This document shows positions 49,488 to 57,760 of a stretch of 64,000 nucleotides of DNA, piece after piece. This DNA comes from JANLTP01 sp031363055. Lineage in GTDB: Bacteria > Pseudomonadota > Gammaproteobacteria > Burkholderiales > Burkholderiaceae_E. The notes under the pieces were generated by a model. The model was given only the letters and a program-made list of their open reading frames with translations, had not been told where the DNA came from and did not search any database. Where the stretch lies: assembly GCA_031363055.1 (NCBI GenBank), contig JANLTP010000070.1, positions 1-64,000 of the forward strand, given 5' to 3'. Position 1 is the first letter of the stretch; every line of letters begins with the position of its first letter. The position numbers were made by a program, and so were the translations under genes.

Positions 49488-50390
49488 TTAGCCACGTTGC
49501 GCCCGATCCTTGGCATTCTGCGATTCGATCCGGGCGCGCGCCTCGCCCCATTGTTCGTCGCTCCAACTGCGCAACTGATAAAAATTGCCACCGGTGGCGA
49601 GGAAGCTGCCGCCATCCATGTGAATGAGCTCGCCAGTCAACCAATCGCAGCCACCTGCCATGAGAAAAGTTGCAAGGTTTTGCAGCTCGCTCATCTCGCC
49701 CGGGCGGCCCTGCGGGTTGTTCAGCCGCGAGCGCGTACCCGGATCTTCGCCAGGGTTCAGCCGCTTGCTCATGCCCTCGGTGGGAATCTCGCCCGGCCCG
49801 ATGGCGTTCAGACGAATGCCGTATTTCGCCCACTCTACCGCCAGCGATTTGGTCATGACCGCAATACCGGCCTTGCTCATGGCCGAAGGCACCACGTACG
49901 GCCCGCCGTTCTCGACCCAGGTGGTGATGATTGAAATGACCGACTTCATCGGTGCGCCCGGCTGGTAGCCACCGGCTGCCTTGCAAGCTGCAATCCAGCG
50001 TTTTCCAACCGCGTTGGTGACGTAGAAGCTGCCATGAAAAACAATATTGGCAATCGCATCAAAGGCACGCGACGACAGGGCATCGGTGGGGCTGATGAAG
50101 TTGCCGGCGGCATTGTTGACCAGGCCATCGAGGCCGCCGGTGGCAAATATTTCATCGACCATGGACTCGACGCCGGCCGCATCTCGAATATCGAGCCCGA
50201 AGGTGATGACCTTGCCGCCGCAGTCTTTCATCATCTGGGCGGCCGCATCGTCGAGGATTTGTTTGCGCCGACCGCAAATGACGAGATCGGCACCGAGCCG
50301 CAGATATTGCTCACCCATGGCGCGACCCAAGCCGGTGCCACCGCCGGTAATCAGAATGCGCTTGCCTTTGAGCAGATCACTTTTAAACAT
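49488..50390 (-). CDS. SDR-family oxidoreductase, 2,4-dienoyl-CoA reductase-like
   Basis: The 300-residue SDR has ILITGGGTGLGRAMGEQY, CGRRKQILDD, LVNNAAGNFISPTDALS and VPSAMSKAGIAVMTKSLA. The NNAAGNF block and the SAMSKAG helix match the 2,4-dienoyl-CoA reductase (DECR2-like) group, which helps degrade polyunsaturated acyl-CoAs with NADPH. It lies seven bases upstream of the carbonic-anhydrase-like gene on the same strand. AGGA is visible before its ATG. Confidence 0.87.
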   Translation of the reverse strand: MFKSDLLKGKRILITGGGTGLGRAMGEQYLRLGADLVICGRRKQILDDAAAQMMKDCGGKVITFGLDIRDAAGVESMVDEIFATGGLDGLVNNAAGNFISPTDALSSRAFDAIANIVFHGSFYVTNAVGKRWIAACKAAGGYQPGAPMKSVISIITTWVENGGPYVVPSAMSKAGIAVMTKSLAVEWAKYGIRLNAIGPGEIPTEGMSKRLNPGEDPGTRSRLNNPQGRPGEMSELQNLATFLMAGGCDWLTGELIHMDGGSFLATGGNFYQLRSWSDEQWGEARARIESQNAKDRAQRG

Positions 50391-50433
50391 GTTCAGTCCT
50401 CCAGGGGAAAACAGTAATCGATGGATCAGAAAG

Positions 50434-51408
50434 TCAGATCAAATATTCAGCAGCATTGTCGTGGCCGAGAATCACATAGTTGACGCGCTTCATATCGGCC
50501 AGCGTCTTGCCACCGGCGTAGGAAATCGAGCTTTGCAGATCTTCTTCCATTTCGCGCAAGGTGTCGGCCAGCGCACCCTTGATCGGTTCAAGAATTCGTT
50601 TGCCTTCGACAAAACTCTTGAAGCCCTTGTTGTGTTCGGACGCTGAGCCGAAGTACTCCTTGAACAATTTGCCATCGACTTCGACGGTCTTGCCCGGCGA
50701 CTCATCATGGCCGGCAAACAGCGAACCGACCATGACTAGGCTGGCACCAAAACGCATCGATTTGGCGATGTCGCCATGCTCGCGAATGCCACCGTCGGCA
50801 ATGATCGGTTTGGTGGCGACCCGGGCGCACCACTTGAGCGCCGATAGTTGCCAGCCGCCGGTTCCAAAACCGGTCTTCATGCGGGTGATGCAAACCTTGC
50901 CCGGCCCGACGCCGACCTTGGTCGCATCGGCGCCCCAACGCTCGAGATCGATGACCCCTTCGGGGGTGCCGACATTGCCGGCGATCACAAAACTGGCCGG
51001 CAGCTTTTCCTTGATATAGCGCAGCACGTTGCGCACCGAATCGGAGTGACCATGCGCAATGTCGATGGTGATGTAATCGGCGCCAACACCGGCTTGCGCC
51101 AGCCGATCAACACAACGATAGTCTTCGTCCTTGACGCCCAGCGATATCGAGACGAAGTGTCCTCGTTCACGCATGGTCTTCGCAAAAGCGACGTTATCGA
51201 CGTCAAAACGATGGTGGATGTAAAAATAACCGTTAGCGGCCAGGTACTCGCAAATCGCCGGATCGACCACGGTCTTCATGTTGGCCGGCACCACCGGAAT
51301 CCGGAATCGCCGGCCGCCGAATTCGATCGAAGGATCGCATTCGCGCCGACTCGCGACTACGCAGCGGCGCGGCAGCAACAGGACATTTTCATAGTCAAAG
51401 ATTTCCAC
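50434..51408 (-). CDS. guaC: GMP reductase, GuaC2 type
   Basis: The 324-residue TIM-barrel enzyme deaminates GMP to IMP with NADPH. Landmarks are FDYENVLLLPRR, PVVPANMKTV, ITIDIAHGHS, GNVGTPEG, the catalytic Cys loop GPGKVCITRMKTGFGTGG, and KPIIADGGIREHGDIAKS. It lacks CBS domains, so it is not IMP dehydrogenase. The sequence is close to the Gram-positive GuaC group by eye. GTG at 51408 has CGGAGA upstream and begins at the family start; the longer open frame to 51648 overlaps the next gene and is rejected. Confidence 0.92.
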   Translation of the reverse strand: MEIFDYENVLLLPRRCVVASRRECDPSIEFGGRRFRIPVVPANMKTVVDPAICEYLAANGYFYIHHRFDVDNVAFAKTMRERGHFVSISLGVKDEDYRCVDRLAQAGVGADYITIDIAHGHSDSVRNVLRYIKEKLPASFVIAGNVGTPEGVIDLERWGADATKVGVGPGKVCITRMKTGFGTGGWQLSALKWCARVATKPIIADGGIREHGDIAKSMRFGASLVMVGSLFAGHDESPGKTVEVDGKLFKEYFGSASEHNKGFKSFVEGKRILEPIKGALADTLREMEEDLQSSISYAGGKTLADMKRVNYVILGHDNAAEYLI

Positions 51409-51452
51409 GCAGTGTCTCCGGGGCGCAAACCGAGGTTGCAAACACCGTAAGA

Positions 51453-52754
51453 CTACACGAGCGCGTTGACGTCCTTGATGTTGAATTTGCGACGCTTCCA
51501 GGCCGCGATGGTTCGGCGCAAGTTCAACAGCGAGGCGCCGTAATAGATACCCTTGAAGACATACAGCGACGGCCAGATCGGAGTTCGCCCGAAAATATCG
51601 CCCGCAAACACCGACAAAAGGGCTTCTTTGACCCGAAAAACGTTGCATGGACCCATAAAGAGGTCACGCAGGGTCGGGTTGGTCACCCGGTAAATGAACC
51701 AGGAAAATTCACGCGGTCCCTTACGTATCAGCGCATCGAAGCGCTTCAAAGCACGACTCGCCCGCTTGGGTTCAGCCAGGCATTCGGAGACGGTTTGTGC
51801 AGCCACCACGCCACTGTTCATGGCCAGGAAAACGCCGGAAGAAAAAACCGGATCGACGAACGCAAACGCATCGCCGAGCAACAAATAATTGGCGCCGTGC
51901 GTGCGCTCCGAACTGTAGGAGTAGTTGCCAGTGGCCTCAACCTCAGACACCAGCCGCGAGTGTTGCAGGCGTTCGGCCAGCGGCGGACAGAGCGCTACCG
52001 TGTCATGAAAGAACTGCGTCAGATCGGACTTGCGCGATTTCAGATAATAGGGCCAGCACACCGCTCCGACGCTGGTCACGCCGTCAGTCAGCGGAATAAA
52101 CCAGAACCAACCATGCTCGAACCAGAAAATGCTGATGTTGCCTTCCTGCTTGCCCTCGAGTCGAGTGGCGCCCTCGACGTGTGCAAACAGCGCCGAGCTG
52201 TTGTGTTTCGGGTTCTTCAACTTCGATTTCAGCTTGTTGGCCAGAAACGTGTCGCGGCCTGACGCATCGAGCACAAAGCGGGCATTCCATTGCTGGCTCT
52301 GGCCCTGATCGTCCTGCACCGTCACTCGAGCGCCGGTGTGGTCCGGCAGAAATTCGACGCCGCAAACCTTGTGCTGCTCACGAACATCGACACCCTTGCT
52401 GCGCGCATTGCGCAACAGGATGTCGTCAAACTCGGCTCGACGCACTTGGTAAGCCTTTGGCATGGACTTGTCCCAGCACTCCGAAAACTCGAGCGTGGTC
52501 CGGTGACTGTGCCAAGGCGACACGAATTCGACGCCGTACTTGGGCATGGCGATCGCGGCGACCTGCTCGTTCACGCCCATGCGCTCCAGCAACGGCAAAT
52601 TGGCCGGCAGCAAGGACTCGCCGATATGAAAGCGCGGGAACTTCGCTTTTTCAAATAACACCACCCGTTTACCCTGTTCGGCCAGGAAGGCCGCAGCGGT
52701 GGCACCGGCCGGACCGCCGCCGACGATGACAACATCAATATCTTGTTCGCTCAT
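51453..52754 (-). CDS. FAD-dependent halogenase-like oxidoreductase
   Basis: The 433-residue flavoprotein has an N-terminal GxGxxG (VVIVGGGPAGATAA), FPRFHIGESLLP typical of the flavin-halogenase/geranylgeranyl-reductase group, the WxWxIP signature (GWFWFIPL) of flavin-dependent halogenases, and FVDPVFSSGVFLAM near the FAD. The motif set suggests halogenase ancestry; many members are uncharacterised. It needs a reduced-flavin partner, none of which is adjacent. No biosynthetic core gene lies next to it, though an acyltransferase/glycosyltransferase/thioesterase trio starts 1.8 kb away. Confidence 0.82.
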   Translation of the reverse strand: MSEQDIDVVIVGGGPAGATAAAFLAEQGKRVVLFEKAKFPRFHIGESLLPANLPLLERMGVNEQVAAIAMPKYGVEFVSPWHSHRTTLEFSECWDKSMPKAYQVRRAEFDDILLRNARSKGVDVREQHKVCGVEFLPDHTGARVTVQDDQGQSQQWNARFVLDASGRDTFLANKLKSKLKNPKHNSSALFAHVEGATRLEGKQEGNISIFWFEHGWFWFIPLTDGVTSVGAVCWPYYLKSRKSDLTQFFHDTVALCPPLAERLQHSRLVSEVEATGNYSYSSERTHGANYLLLGDAFAFVDPVFSSGVFLAMNSGVVAAQTVSECLAEPKRASRALKRFDALIRKGPREFSWFIYRVTNPTLRDLFMGPCNVFRVKEALLSVFAGDIFGRTPIWPSLYVFKGIYYGASLLNLRRTIAAWKRRKFNIKDVNALV

Positions 52755-52771
52755 GACAACTTGTGCTGCAC

Positions 52772-52840
52772 CGTAAAATCTACATCGCGAAAATCTACAT
52801 CACAGAACTACGCTACAGAACTAGATCACAAGACTAAGTC
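52772..52840. repeat. Two adjacent short tandem arrays upstream of the halogenase-like gene
   Basis: Two 15-bp units (CGTAAAATCTACATC, GCGAAAATCTACATC) are followed by three 13-bp units (ACAGAACTACGCT, ACAGAACTAGATC, ACAAGACTAAGTC). They occupy the leader/promoter side of the minus-strand halogenase-like gene. Confidence 0.85.
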
Positions 52841-52946
52841 ACTGGAATGTTCTCGTAATGAGTCTAGCATCCGTAATTTCAACCACTCGCCAAACGCCGG
52901 TTTGCCTTGTGGGCAATAAGTATTCTCGCCGCCCTATTCGCTGCAC

Positions 52947-52952
52947 TATAAT
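52947..52952 (+). promoter_or_regulatory. Consensus -10 box upstream of the BON lipoprotein gene
   Basis: TATAAT is a perfect sigma70 -10 element 75 bases before the TTG start; a weak -35 (TTCTCG-like) lies about 18 bases upstream. It is the only convincing promoter element in the gap to the halogenase-like gene. Confidence 0.4.
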
Positions 52953-53027
52953 TGGGCTTCGCAGTAAGGTGCCGGCAAGACTGGGTTGCAGGCTTGTCGA
53001 CAGCGCATACCGCCCTGGGGGTTAAAC

Positions 53028-53702
53028 TTGCAGAACCAGTCTTACACGATCCCGCTTCGCCTGTTGCTCGCATCGGGTTCGGCCCTGTTGCTAATGGCCG
53101 CACTATCGGCTTGCCTGCCGCTGGCGGCTACCGGCGCGCTGATCGGCGCTAGCGTTGGCGTTGACCGGCGCACAGTCGGCACCCAAATCGATGATCAGAC
53201 CATACAGTTGCGCGCCAATCAGCGTATCAAGGAAGTGTTGCCCGGCGACGACAAGGGCTATGCCTATGTCACCTCACACAACCGTCGGGTCCTGTTGACC
53301 GGTCTGGCGCCGGATGCGCGCAGCAAGGCACGCGCCGAACAAATCGCAGCCAGCATCGATAACGTGCGCGGGGTCTACAACGAACTGCATATCGGTTCAC
53401 CAGACCTGCTCAGCAGCTCGGCACGCGATACCTTGGTGACGGCGAAGGTTCGCTCGGCGCTGTTTCAGGACAAAACCATCGAGGCAACCGCGATTCGCGT
53501 CATGACCGAGCTGCGTAACGTCTACCTGATGGGTCTGGTCACCCGCGACGAAGGTGCTCACATCGCGAAAGTGGCGGCGCAAATACCGGGTGTCGACAAG
53601 GTCATCACGATTTTCGACTTCATATCAGATCAGGATCTATTGGCCCTGCAACGAGAACGCGAAAAGGCAGCCGAACGGCAGCCAGCCCCCGTCAACAATT
53701 AG
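53028..53702 (+). CDS. Dual-BON-domain lipoprotein (DolP/YraP-like)
   Basis: The 224-residue protein has a lipoprotein signal (hydrophobic LRLLLASGSALLLMAAL, lipobox LSAC, Cys near residue 30) and two BON domains (about 65-130 and 145-215: RVLLTGLAPD...VRGVYNELHIG and NVYLMGLVTRDEGAHIAKVA). DolP supports outer-membrane integrity in Gram-negative bacteria. TTG at 53028 is chosen because GGGGG lies seven bases upstream and the signal peptide follows. MipA/OmpV follows 14 bases after the stop. Confidence 0.88.
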   Translation: MQNQSYTIPLRLLLASGSALLLMAALSACLPLAATGALIGASVGVDRRTVGTQIDDQTIQLRANQRIKEVLPGDDKGYAYVTSHNRRVLLTGLAPDARSKARAEQIAASIDNVRGVYNELHIGSPDLLSSSARDTLVTAKVRSALFQDKTIEATAIRVMTELRNVYLMGLVTRDEGAHIAKVAAQIPGVDKVITIFDFISDQDLLALQREREKAAERQPAPVNN

Positions 53703-53716
53703 TCGTTCAGCAAGCG

Positions 53717-54565
53717 ATGTTGTTTTTCAACGGTTCGGCCTGTCTTGTTTCGGCAATTCTTTTGTTTGCCGGTCTGAACACCGCCGCCGCACAGACCGCC
53801 AAACCACTCTGGGAAGCCGGCCCCGGTATTGGCTTGTTGAGCCTGCCCGATTATCGCGGCTCTGATCAGCGCCACCTGTACGCGCTGCCGTTTCCCTATT
53901 TTGTCTATCGCGGTGAGCGCCTGTCGGTCGATCGGCAAGGCATGCGCGCGAAACTGTTCGACAGCGAACGCATTCATCTGGATGCCAGTTTCACCGGCAA
54001 TTTCACCTTACGCAGTGCCGATAACCGCGCCCGCGCCGGCATGCCGTCGCTGTACCCGGTGCTCGAAGCCGGCCCCGAGCTGGTCTACACCATTGCCCAG
54101 GCGCGCAACTCGAGCGAGACGCACATTGATTTCCGGCTGGCAACACGCGCCGCTTTCTCCCTCGGTGGTAACCAGATTGCGCAACGCGGCTGGACTGCCT
54201 CGCCTTATTTTCGAATCAGCAATGTCAATGTATTCGGCAGCGGCTTCGATCTGACCGCCACTCTCGGTCTTCTGTATGGCAACACGAAATATCACCAGTA
54301 TCTGTATTCGGTTGATTCCGATTATGCCAACGGCGCTCGCGCCGCTTACCACGCACCGGGCGGCTATGCGGGCGCGCTCTCGCAAATCGCCGCCGGCCGT
54401 CGCTACGGCAACTTCTGGGTCGGCGGCTACCTGCGCTTCGACGCGTTGAACGGCGCCAGCTTCGAAGCCAGTCCCTTGGTGCGAACCCGCCAATACACCG
54501 CCGCCGGCCTGGCCTTCGCCTGGGTTCTCGGCGCCTCCAGTCAGACAGGTAGCGATCGTGACTAA
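53717..54565 (+). CDS. MipA/OmpV-family outer-membrane protein
   Basis: The 282-residue protein has a signal peptide (ending AAAQ near residue 26) and the MipA/OmpV beta-barrel pattern: GIGLLSLPDYRGSDQRHLYALPFPYFVYRG near the start, alternating beta strands, and a terminal LAFAWVLG strand. Family members interact with murein enzymes (MipA) or act as antigens (OmpV). It overlaps the GTG start of the acyltransferase gene by eight bases. Confidence 0.9.
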   Translation: MLFFNGSACLVSAILLFAGLNTAAAQTAKPLWEAGPGIGLLSLPDYRGSDQRHLYALPFPYFVYRGERLSVDRQGMRAKLFDSERIHLDASFTGNFTLRSADNRARAGMPSLYPVLEAGPELVYTIAQARNSSETHIDFRLATRAAFSLGGNQIAQRGWTASPYFRISNVNVFGSGFDLTATLGLLYGNTKYHQYLYSVDSDYANGARAAYHAPGGYAGALSQIAAGRRYGNFWVGGYLRFDALNGASFEASPLVRTRQYTAAGLAFAWVLGASSQTGSDRD

Positions 54566-55379
54566 GCAGCCGTCACATTGGGTAGCACGCCTGCTTCGCT
54601 TGCCGCGAACTTTGCTCGAGTATTTGATTCTATATTCCGGCTTGTTGCTGCTCGGGACGATGTTGCTGGGCGGCACCGTCATCTGCCTCGTTGTCGTACT
54701 CAGCTCACCCAAACCGCGCCGCCGTGGCCGGGCAAGGGCCGCTGCGTCGCTGGTGTTCCGATATTTTCTGAACATCATGGGCGCGTTGGGGATCATTCAC
54801 ACCGATCTCGGCGACATCGACAACTTGCGCGGTGAAGGCGGCTTGGTGGTCGCGCCGAACCATCCGAGCCTGCTCGACGCGATGCTGATGTTATCGCGCA
54901 TGCCCAACGCCACCTGCATCATGAAGTCCTCGCTGACGCGCAACATCTTTCTCGCCAAGGGCGCCGAGATGGCCGGCTACATCGAGAACGATGCCGCCCG
55001 CTCGATGGTTCGACAAGCCGTGCAACGGCTCGACGAAGGCGGCCAGTTGCTGGTCTTTCCCGAAGGCACCCGCACCATCTGTGAACCCGTCAATCCGCTC
55101 AAGGGTGCGTTCTCGTTGATCGCAAAAAAATCAGGCAAGCCGGTGCAGATCGTCATTATCGAGACCAACTCACCGTATCTGCGCAAGGGCTGGCCCATTT
55201 GGAAGCGCCCCGATCTGCCGCTCTACTATCGTGCCCGGCTCGGCCCGAGGTTTGAGCCCACTGGAACCACCGACGAGATCAAGGTGCGGGCACAGAATAT
55301 CTTCGAGCGCGAACTTGCGCGCCGGCCGATCGAGCAGGCCCGGCCCTACCCTGACACCGAATCGCCGATTGATGCCTGA
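54558..55379 (+). CDS. Lysophospholipid-type acyltransferase
   Basis: The 273-residue protein has an N-terminal membrane segment (about 20-45) and the PlsC-type HX4D motif in NHPSLLDAM. FPEGTRT (acceptor site) and the KKSGKPVQIV segment follow. It would acylate a glycerol-phosphate or similar hydroxyl acceptor at the inner membrane. It starts by GTG inside the MipA gene and overlaps the glycosyltransferase gene (ATGCCTGA), so the three are coupled. Confidence 0.88.
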   Translation: MTKQPSHWVARLLRLPRTLLEYLILYSGLLLLGTMLLGGTVICLVVVLSSPKPRRRGRARAAASLVFRYFLNIMGALGIIHTDLGDIDNLRGEGGLVVAPNHPSLLDAMLMLSRMPNATCIMKSSLTRNIFLAKGAEMAGYIENDAARSMVRQAVQRLDEGGQLLVFPEGTRTICEPVNPLKGAFSLIAKKSGKPVQIVIIETNSPYLRKGWPIWKRPDLPLYYRARLGPRFEPTGTTDEIKVRAQNIFERELARRPIEQARPYPDTESPIDA

Positions 55380-56181
55380 ACTCGCAGCGGCGCCTGTGCC
55401 CTCGCGCACGCACCTGGTTCTGATCCCTTCCTACAACTCCGGCCGGTTGGTGGTTGAAACGGTGCAGACCGCACGCGCCGTCTGGAACCCGGTATGGGTT
55501 GTGTTTGATGGCAGCGATGACGGCTCGGATGTTTTGCTGGAGCAGGCTTTGGGACAGGCTGCGCAGCGGACACAGGATGACACTGGCGTACGGATCATCA
55601 AACTACCCGCTAACCAAGGCAAGGGCTCAGCGATCCTCACCGGTCTGAAGGCTGCACGGGCTAACGGTTTCACGCATGCGCTGACCATGGATGCCGATGG
55701 TCAACACCCACCCGACTTCATCGCCCGTTTCATGTCGCTATCGCGCGAGCATCCCGACGCGATGATTCTGGGCCGCCCGGTCTTCGATGCCAACGCGCCG
55801 AGCCTGCGCGTCAAGGGCCGACGTATCTCGAACTGGTGGACCAACCTCGAAACGCTCTGGAGCGGCGTCGACGACTCACTGTTCGGATTTCGCGTCTACC
55901 CGGTGGCGGCGCTGGCCCGCATCATGTCGTCGCAGCCGTGGATGCGGCGCTTTGACTTCGATGTTGAAGCGGCTGTGCGACTGTGCTGGAGCGGCGTGCG
56001 ACCGATCAGCGTCGACGCGCCGGTGCGCTATCTAAGCCTCGACGAAGGCGGCGTGTCACACTTCCGGTATGGCCGCGACAATGTGCTGTTGACCTGGATG
56101 CACTGCCGCTTGCTGTTAGGGTTCCTGATTCGGCTGCCGTTGTTGCTGATTCGAAAATTCCGCAGCTGGCCGGCGCAATGA
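55372..56181 (+). CDS. Family 2 glycosyltransferase
   Basis: The 269-residue protein has a GT2 (GT-A fold) catalytic domain: VLIPSYNSGRLV, VVFDGSDDGS, the metal-binding TMDADGQHPPDF and an SLFGFRVYP loop near the acceptor site. A hydrophobic, basic C-terminus (LLGFLIRLPLLLIRKF) may attach it to the membrane. It lies between a lipid acyltransferase and a thioesterase, as in aryl-polyene-type clusters, but no ketosynthase or ACP gene is present here. Confidence 0.87.
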   Translation: MPELAAAPVPSRTHLVLIPSYNSGRLVVETVQTARAVWNPVWVVFDGSDDGSDVLLEQALGQAAQRTQDDTGVRIIKLPANQGKGSAILTGLKAARANGFTHALTMDADGQHPPDFIARFMSLSREHPDAMILGRPVFDANAPSLRVKGRRISNWWTNLETLWSGVDDSLFGFRVYPVAALARIMSSQPWMRRFDFDVEAAVRLCWSGVRPISVDAPVRYLSLDEGGVSHFRYGRDNVLLTWMHCRLLLGFLIRLPLLLIRKFRSWPAQ

Positions 56182-56210
56182 ACCCATACCGATAATCAGA
56201 CGATAGAGCG

Positions 56211-56687
56211 ATGAGCGACCAACCGATCAGCTTCACCACCGCCTTCACGGTCGAATGGGGTCAATGCGACCCGGCCCGCATTGTGTTCTACCCGCATTAC
56301 TTCTACTGGTTCGACACCGCCTTTCAGCATTGGCTGCGCTGCGCCGGCCTGTCACAGGCGATGCTGACCGAACGCTACGGGGTGGTCGGCACCCCGATTC
56401 TCGAGGCGCATGCGAAGTTCCTGGTCGCCTCGACCGATGGCGATCGACTCGAGGCCGAGGCGAGGATCGAGAAGTTTGGACCGAAACGGTTCCGTATCGA
56501 CTATCGGCTCAGCCGTGACCGCCAGTTGCTGGTTGAAGGTTACGAAATCCGCGCCTGGGTGGCACAGGTCGGCGATCGATTGCGATCATTGCCGATTCCG
56601 CCCGAGTTCGTCACGCGACTGGCCAGTGTGTCGGTCGATGAAGTACAGACCGTGGTAGTCACAGCACCGAATCGGCCGTACTGGTAA
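56211..56687 (+). CDS. 4-hydroxybenzoyl-CoA-type thioesterase
   Basis: The 158-residue hot-dog-fold protein has the 4HBT site: VEWGQCDPARIVFYPHYFYW, with the catalytic Asp in CDPARIVFYP. It would hydrolyse an acyl- or aryl-CoA (or ACP) thioester. It begins 29 bases after the glycosyltransferase gene and is convergent with the HtrA-like gene. Confidence 0.88.
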   Translation: MSDQPISFTTAFTVEWGQCDPARIVFYPHYFYWFDTAFQHWLRCAGLSQAMLTERYGVVGTPILEAHAKFLVASTDGDRLEAEARIEKFGPKRFRIDYRLSRDRQLLVEGYEIRAWVAQVGDRLRSLPIPPEFVTRLASVSVDEVQTVVVTAPNRPYW

Positions 56688-56721
56688 CCCTGGTGCGCCG
56701 ATTGATCGCCGACTACAGCGG

Positions 56722-57693
56722 TCAGTGCATCTGCGGGCGTTTCAGCAAATCGTTGCGATCGAGCGACTTGACCTCGAGCCGTAACAGATCGCCTTCGCGG
56801 CCTATGTTCAGGGGCACCTTGACCCCGGCCGCCCCCAAGCCCCAGACCGCCCGCAGAAAATCTGCCAGGGTTGTGACACGAACGCCCGCAACATCGACAA
56901 TCAGATCGCCCTGCCGAATGCCGGCCTTCTCGGCAGGACCGGCGGCGCTGAGTCCTCCGACCATCACCTGGCCCTCGGATTCGCCGGCGTAGAGCCCGAG
57001 CCAGGGCCGCGCTGCGACGCCCGAACGGCCGGTGGTCAACAGGTTCTCGAGAATCGGCGCGAGCAGATCGACGGGCACCGACATATTGGAATGTACATTC
57101 TCATCGCCCGATACCTCTTGCGACAGCAACGAGCCCACCCCCAGCAACTGCCCCTGCTCGTTGACCAGCGCGGCGCCGCTCCATTCGGGGTGCGCTGGCG
57201 CAGTAAACAGCGCTTCGTCGAGCAGGTACTCCCAGTAGCCGGCGAACTCGCGCTTGTCGGTCAGCTTGGTCATCAATGAATGTCGCACGCCGCCCTTGCT
57301 CATCATGAGCACCCGATCGCCGACCTTGGCGGTGGCGGCAACCCCCACCGGAATCGGCGGCGCATTCAGCGTACCGAGCGCGCGAACCAGTCCGAACCCG
57401 GTAATCTGATCGTAGGCCAGCGGATAGCCCTGAACCACCTGACCCTGGTTGGTGGTTATCCAGACGCTTTGGGCTTCGGTGATCAGGTAGCCAATGGTCA
57501 ACACGACGTTATCGCGGATGACTACGGCGCTGCCGCCCCGATCGGTGCCCAAAATCGGCGCGGTAAACGCGTCATCAGGAATTTCGGCGCGAATCGACAC
57601 CATGGCGTTCAGTGTGCGCTCGAGTTCAAAGTCGAGATCGGCCTGTTTCGGCTGCACTTCGTCGGGGAATGACCATTCGCGATTTTCGGACAT
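56722..57693 (-). CDS. HtrA-like S1C protein with PDZ domain, probably catalytically dead
   Basis: The 323-residue protein has a trypsin-like region (about 45-215) and a PDZ domain (about 230-310: RPWLGLYAG, GGLSAAGPAEKAGIRQGDLI). At the catalytic positions the usual HVV reads YLI (VVLTIGYLITEA), the Asp segment reads DQITGFGLV and not TDLAV, and only the Ser region (EWSGAALVN) is kept. It also lacks a signal peptide and anchor, unlike DegP/DegS. It may act as a PDZ-based adaptor or chaperone in the cytosol. The assignment of losses is by eye. Confidence 0.78.
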   Translation of the reverse strand: MSENREWSFPDEVQPKQADLDFELERTLNAMVSIRAEIPDDAFTAPILGTDRGGSAVVIRDNVVLTIGYLITEAQSVWITTNQGQVVQGYPLAYDQITGFGLVRALGTLNAPPIPVGVAATAKVGDRVLMMSKGGVRHSLMTKLTDKREFAGYWEYLLDEALFTAPAHPEWSGAALVNEQGQLLGVGSLLSQEVSGDENVHSNMSVPVDLLAPILENLLTTGRSGVAARPWLGLYAGESEGQVMVGGLSAAGPAEKAGIRQGDLIVDVAGVRVTTLADFLRAVWGLGAAGVKVPLNIGREGDLLRLEVKSLDRNDLLKRPQMH

Positions 57694-57760
57694 GATGGGG
57701 CCTTGCTTTCACTTTCTGAGGCAGTGGTTACGACTTGAGTGGTTACGACTTTTACAGCGA

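Noticed and set aside
50434..51408. IMP dehydrogenase
   Set aside because: Length of 324 residues without CBS domains and the GMP reductase-type FDYENVLLLP start point to GuaC.
51409..51648. GMP reductase starting at 51648
   Set aside because: The extension overlaps the halogenase-like gene and precedes the family start, where a GTG with a good ribosome site exists.
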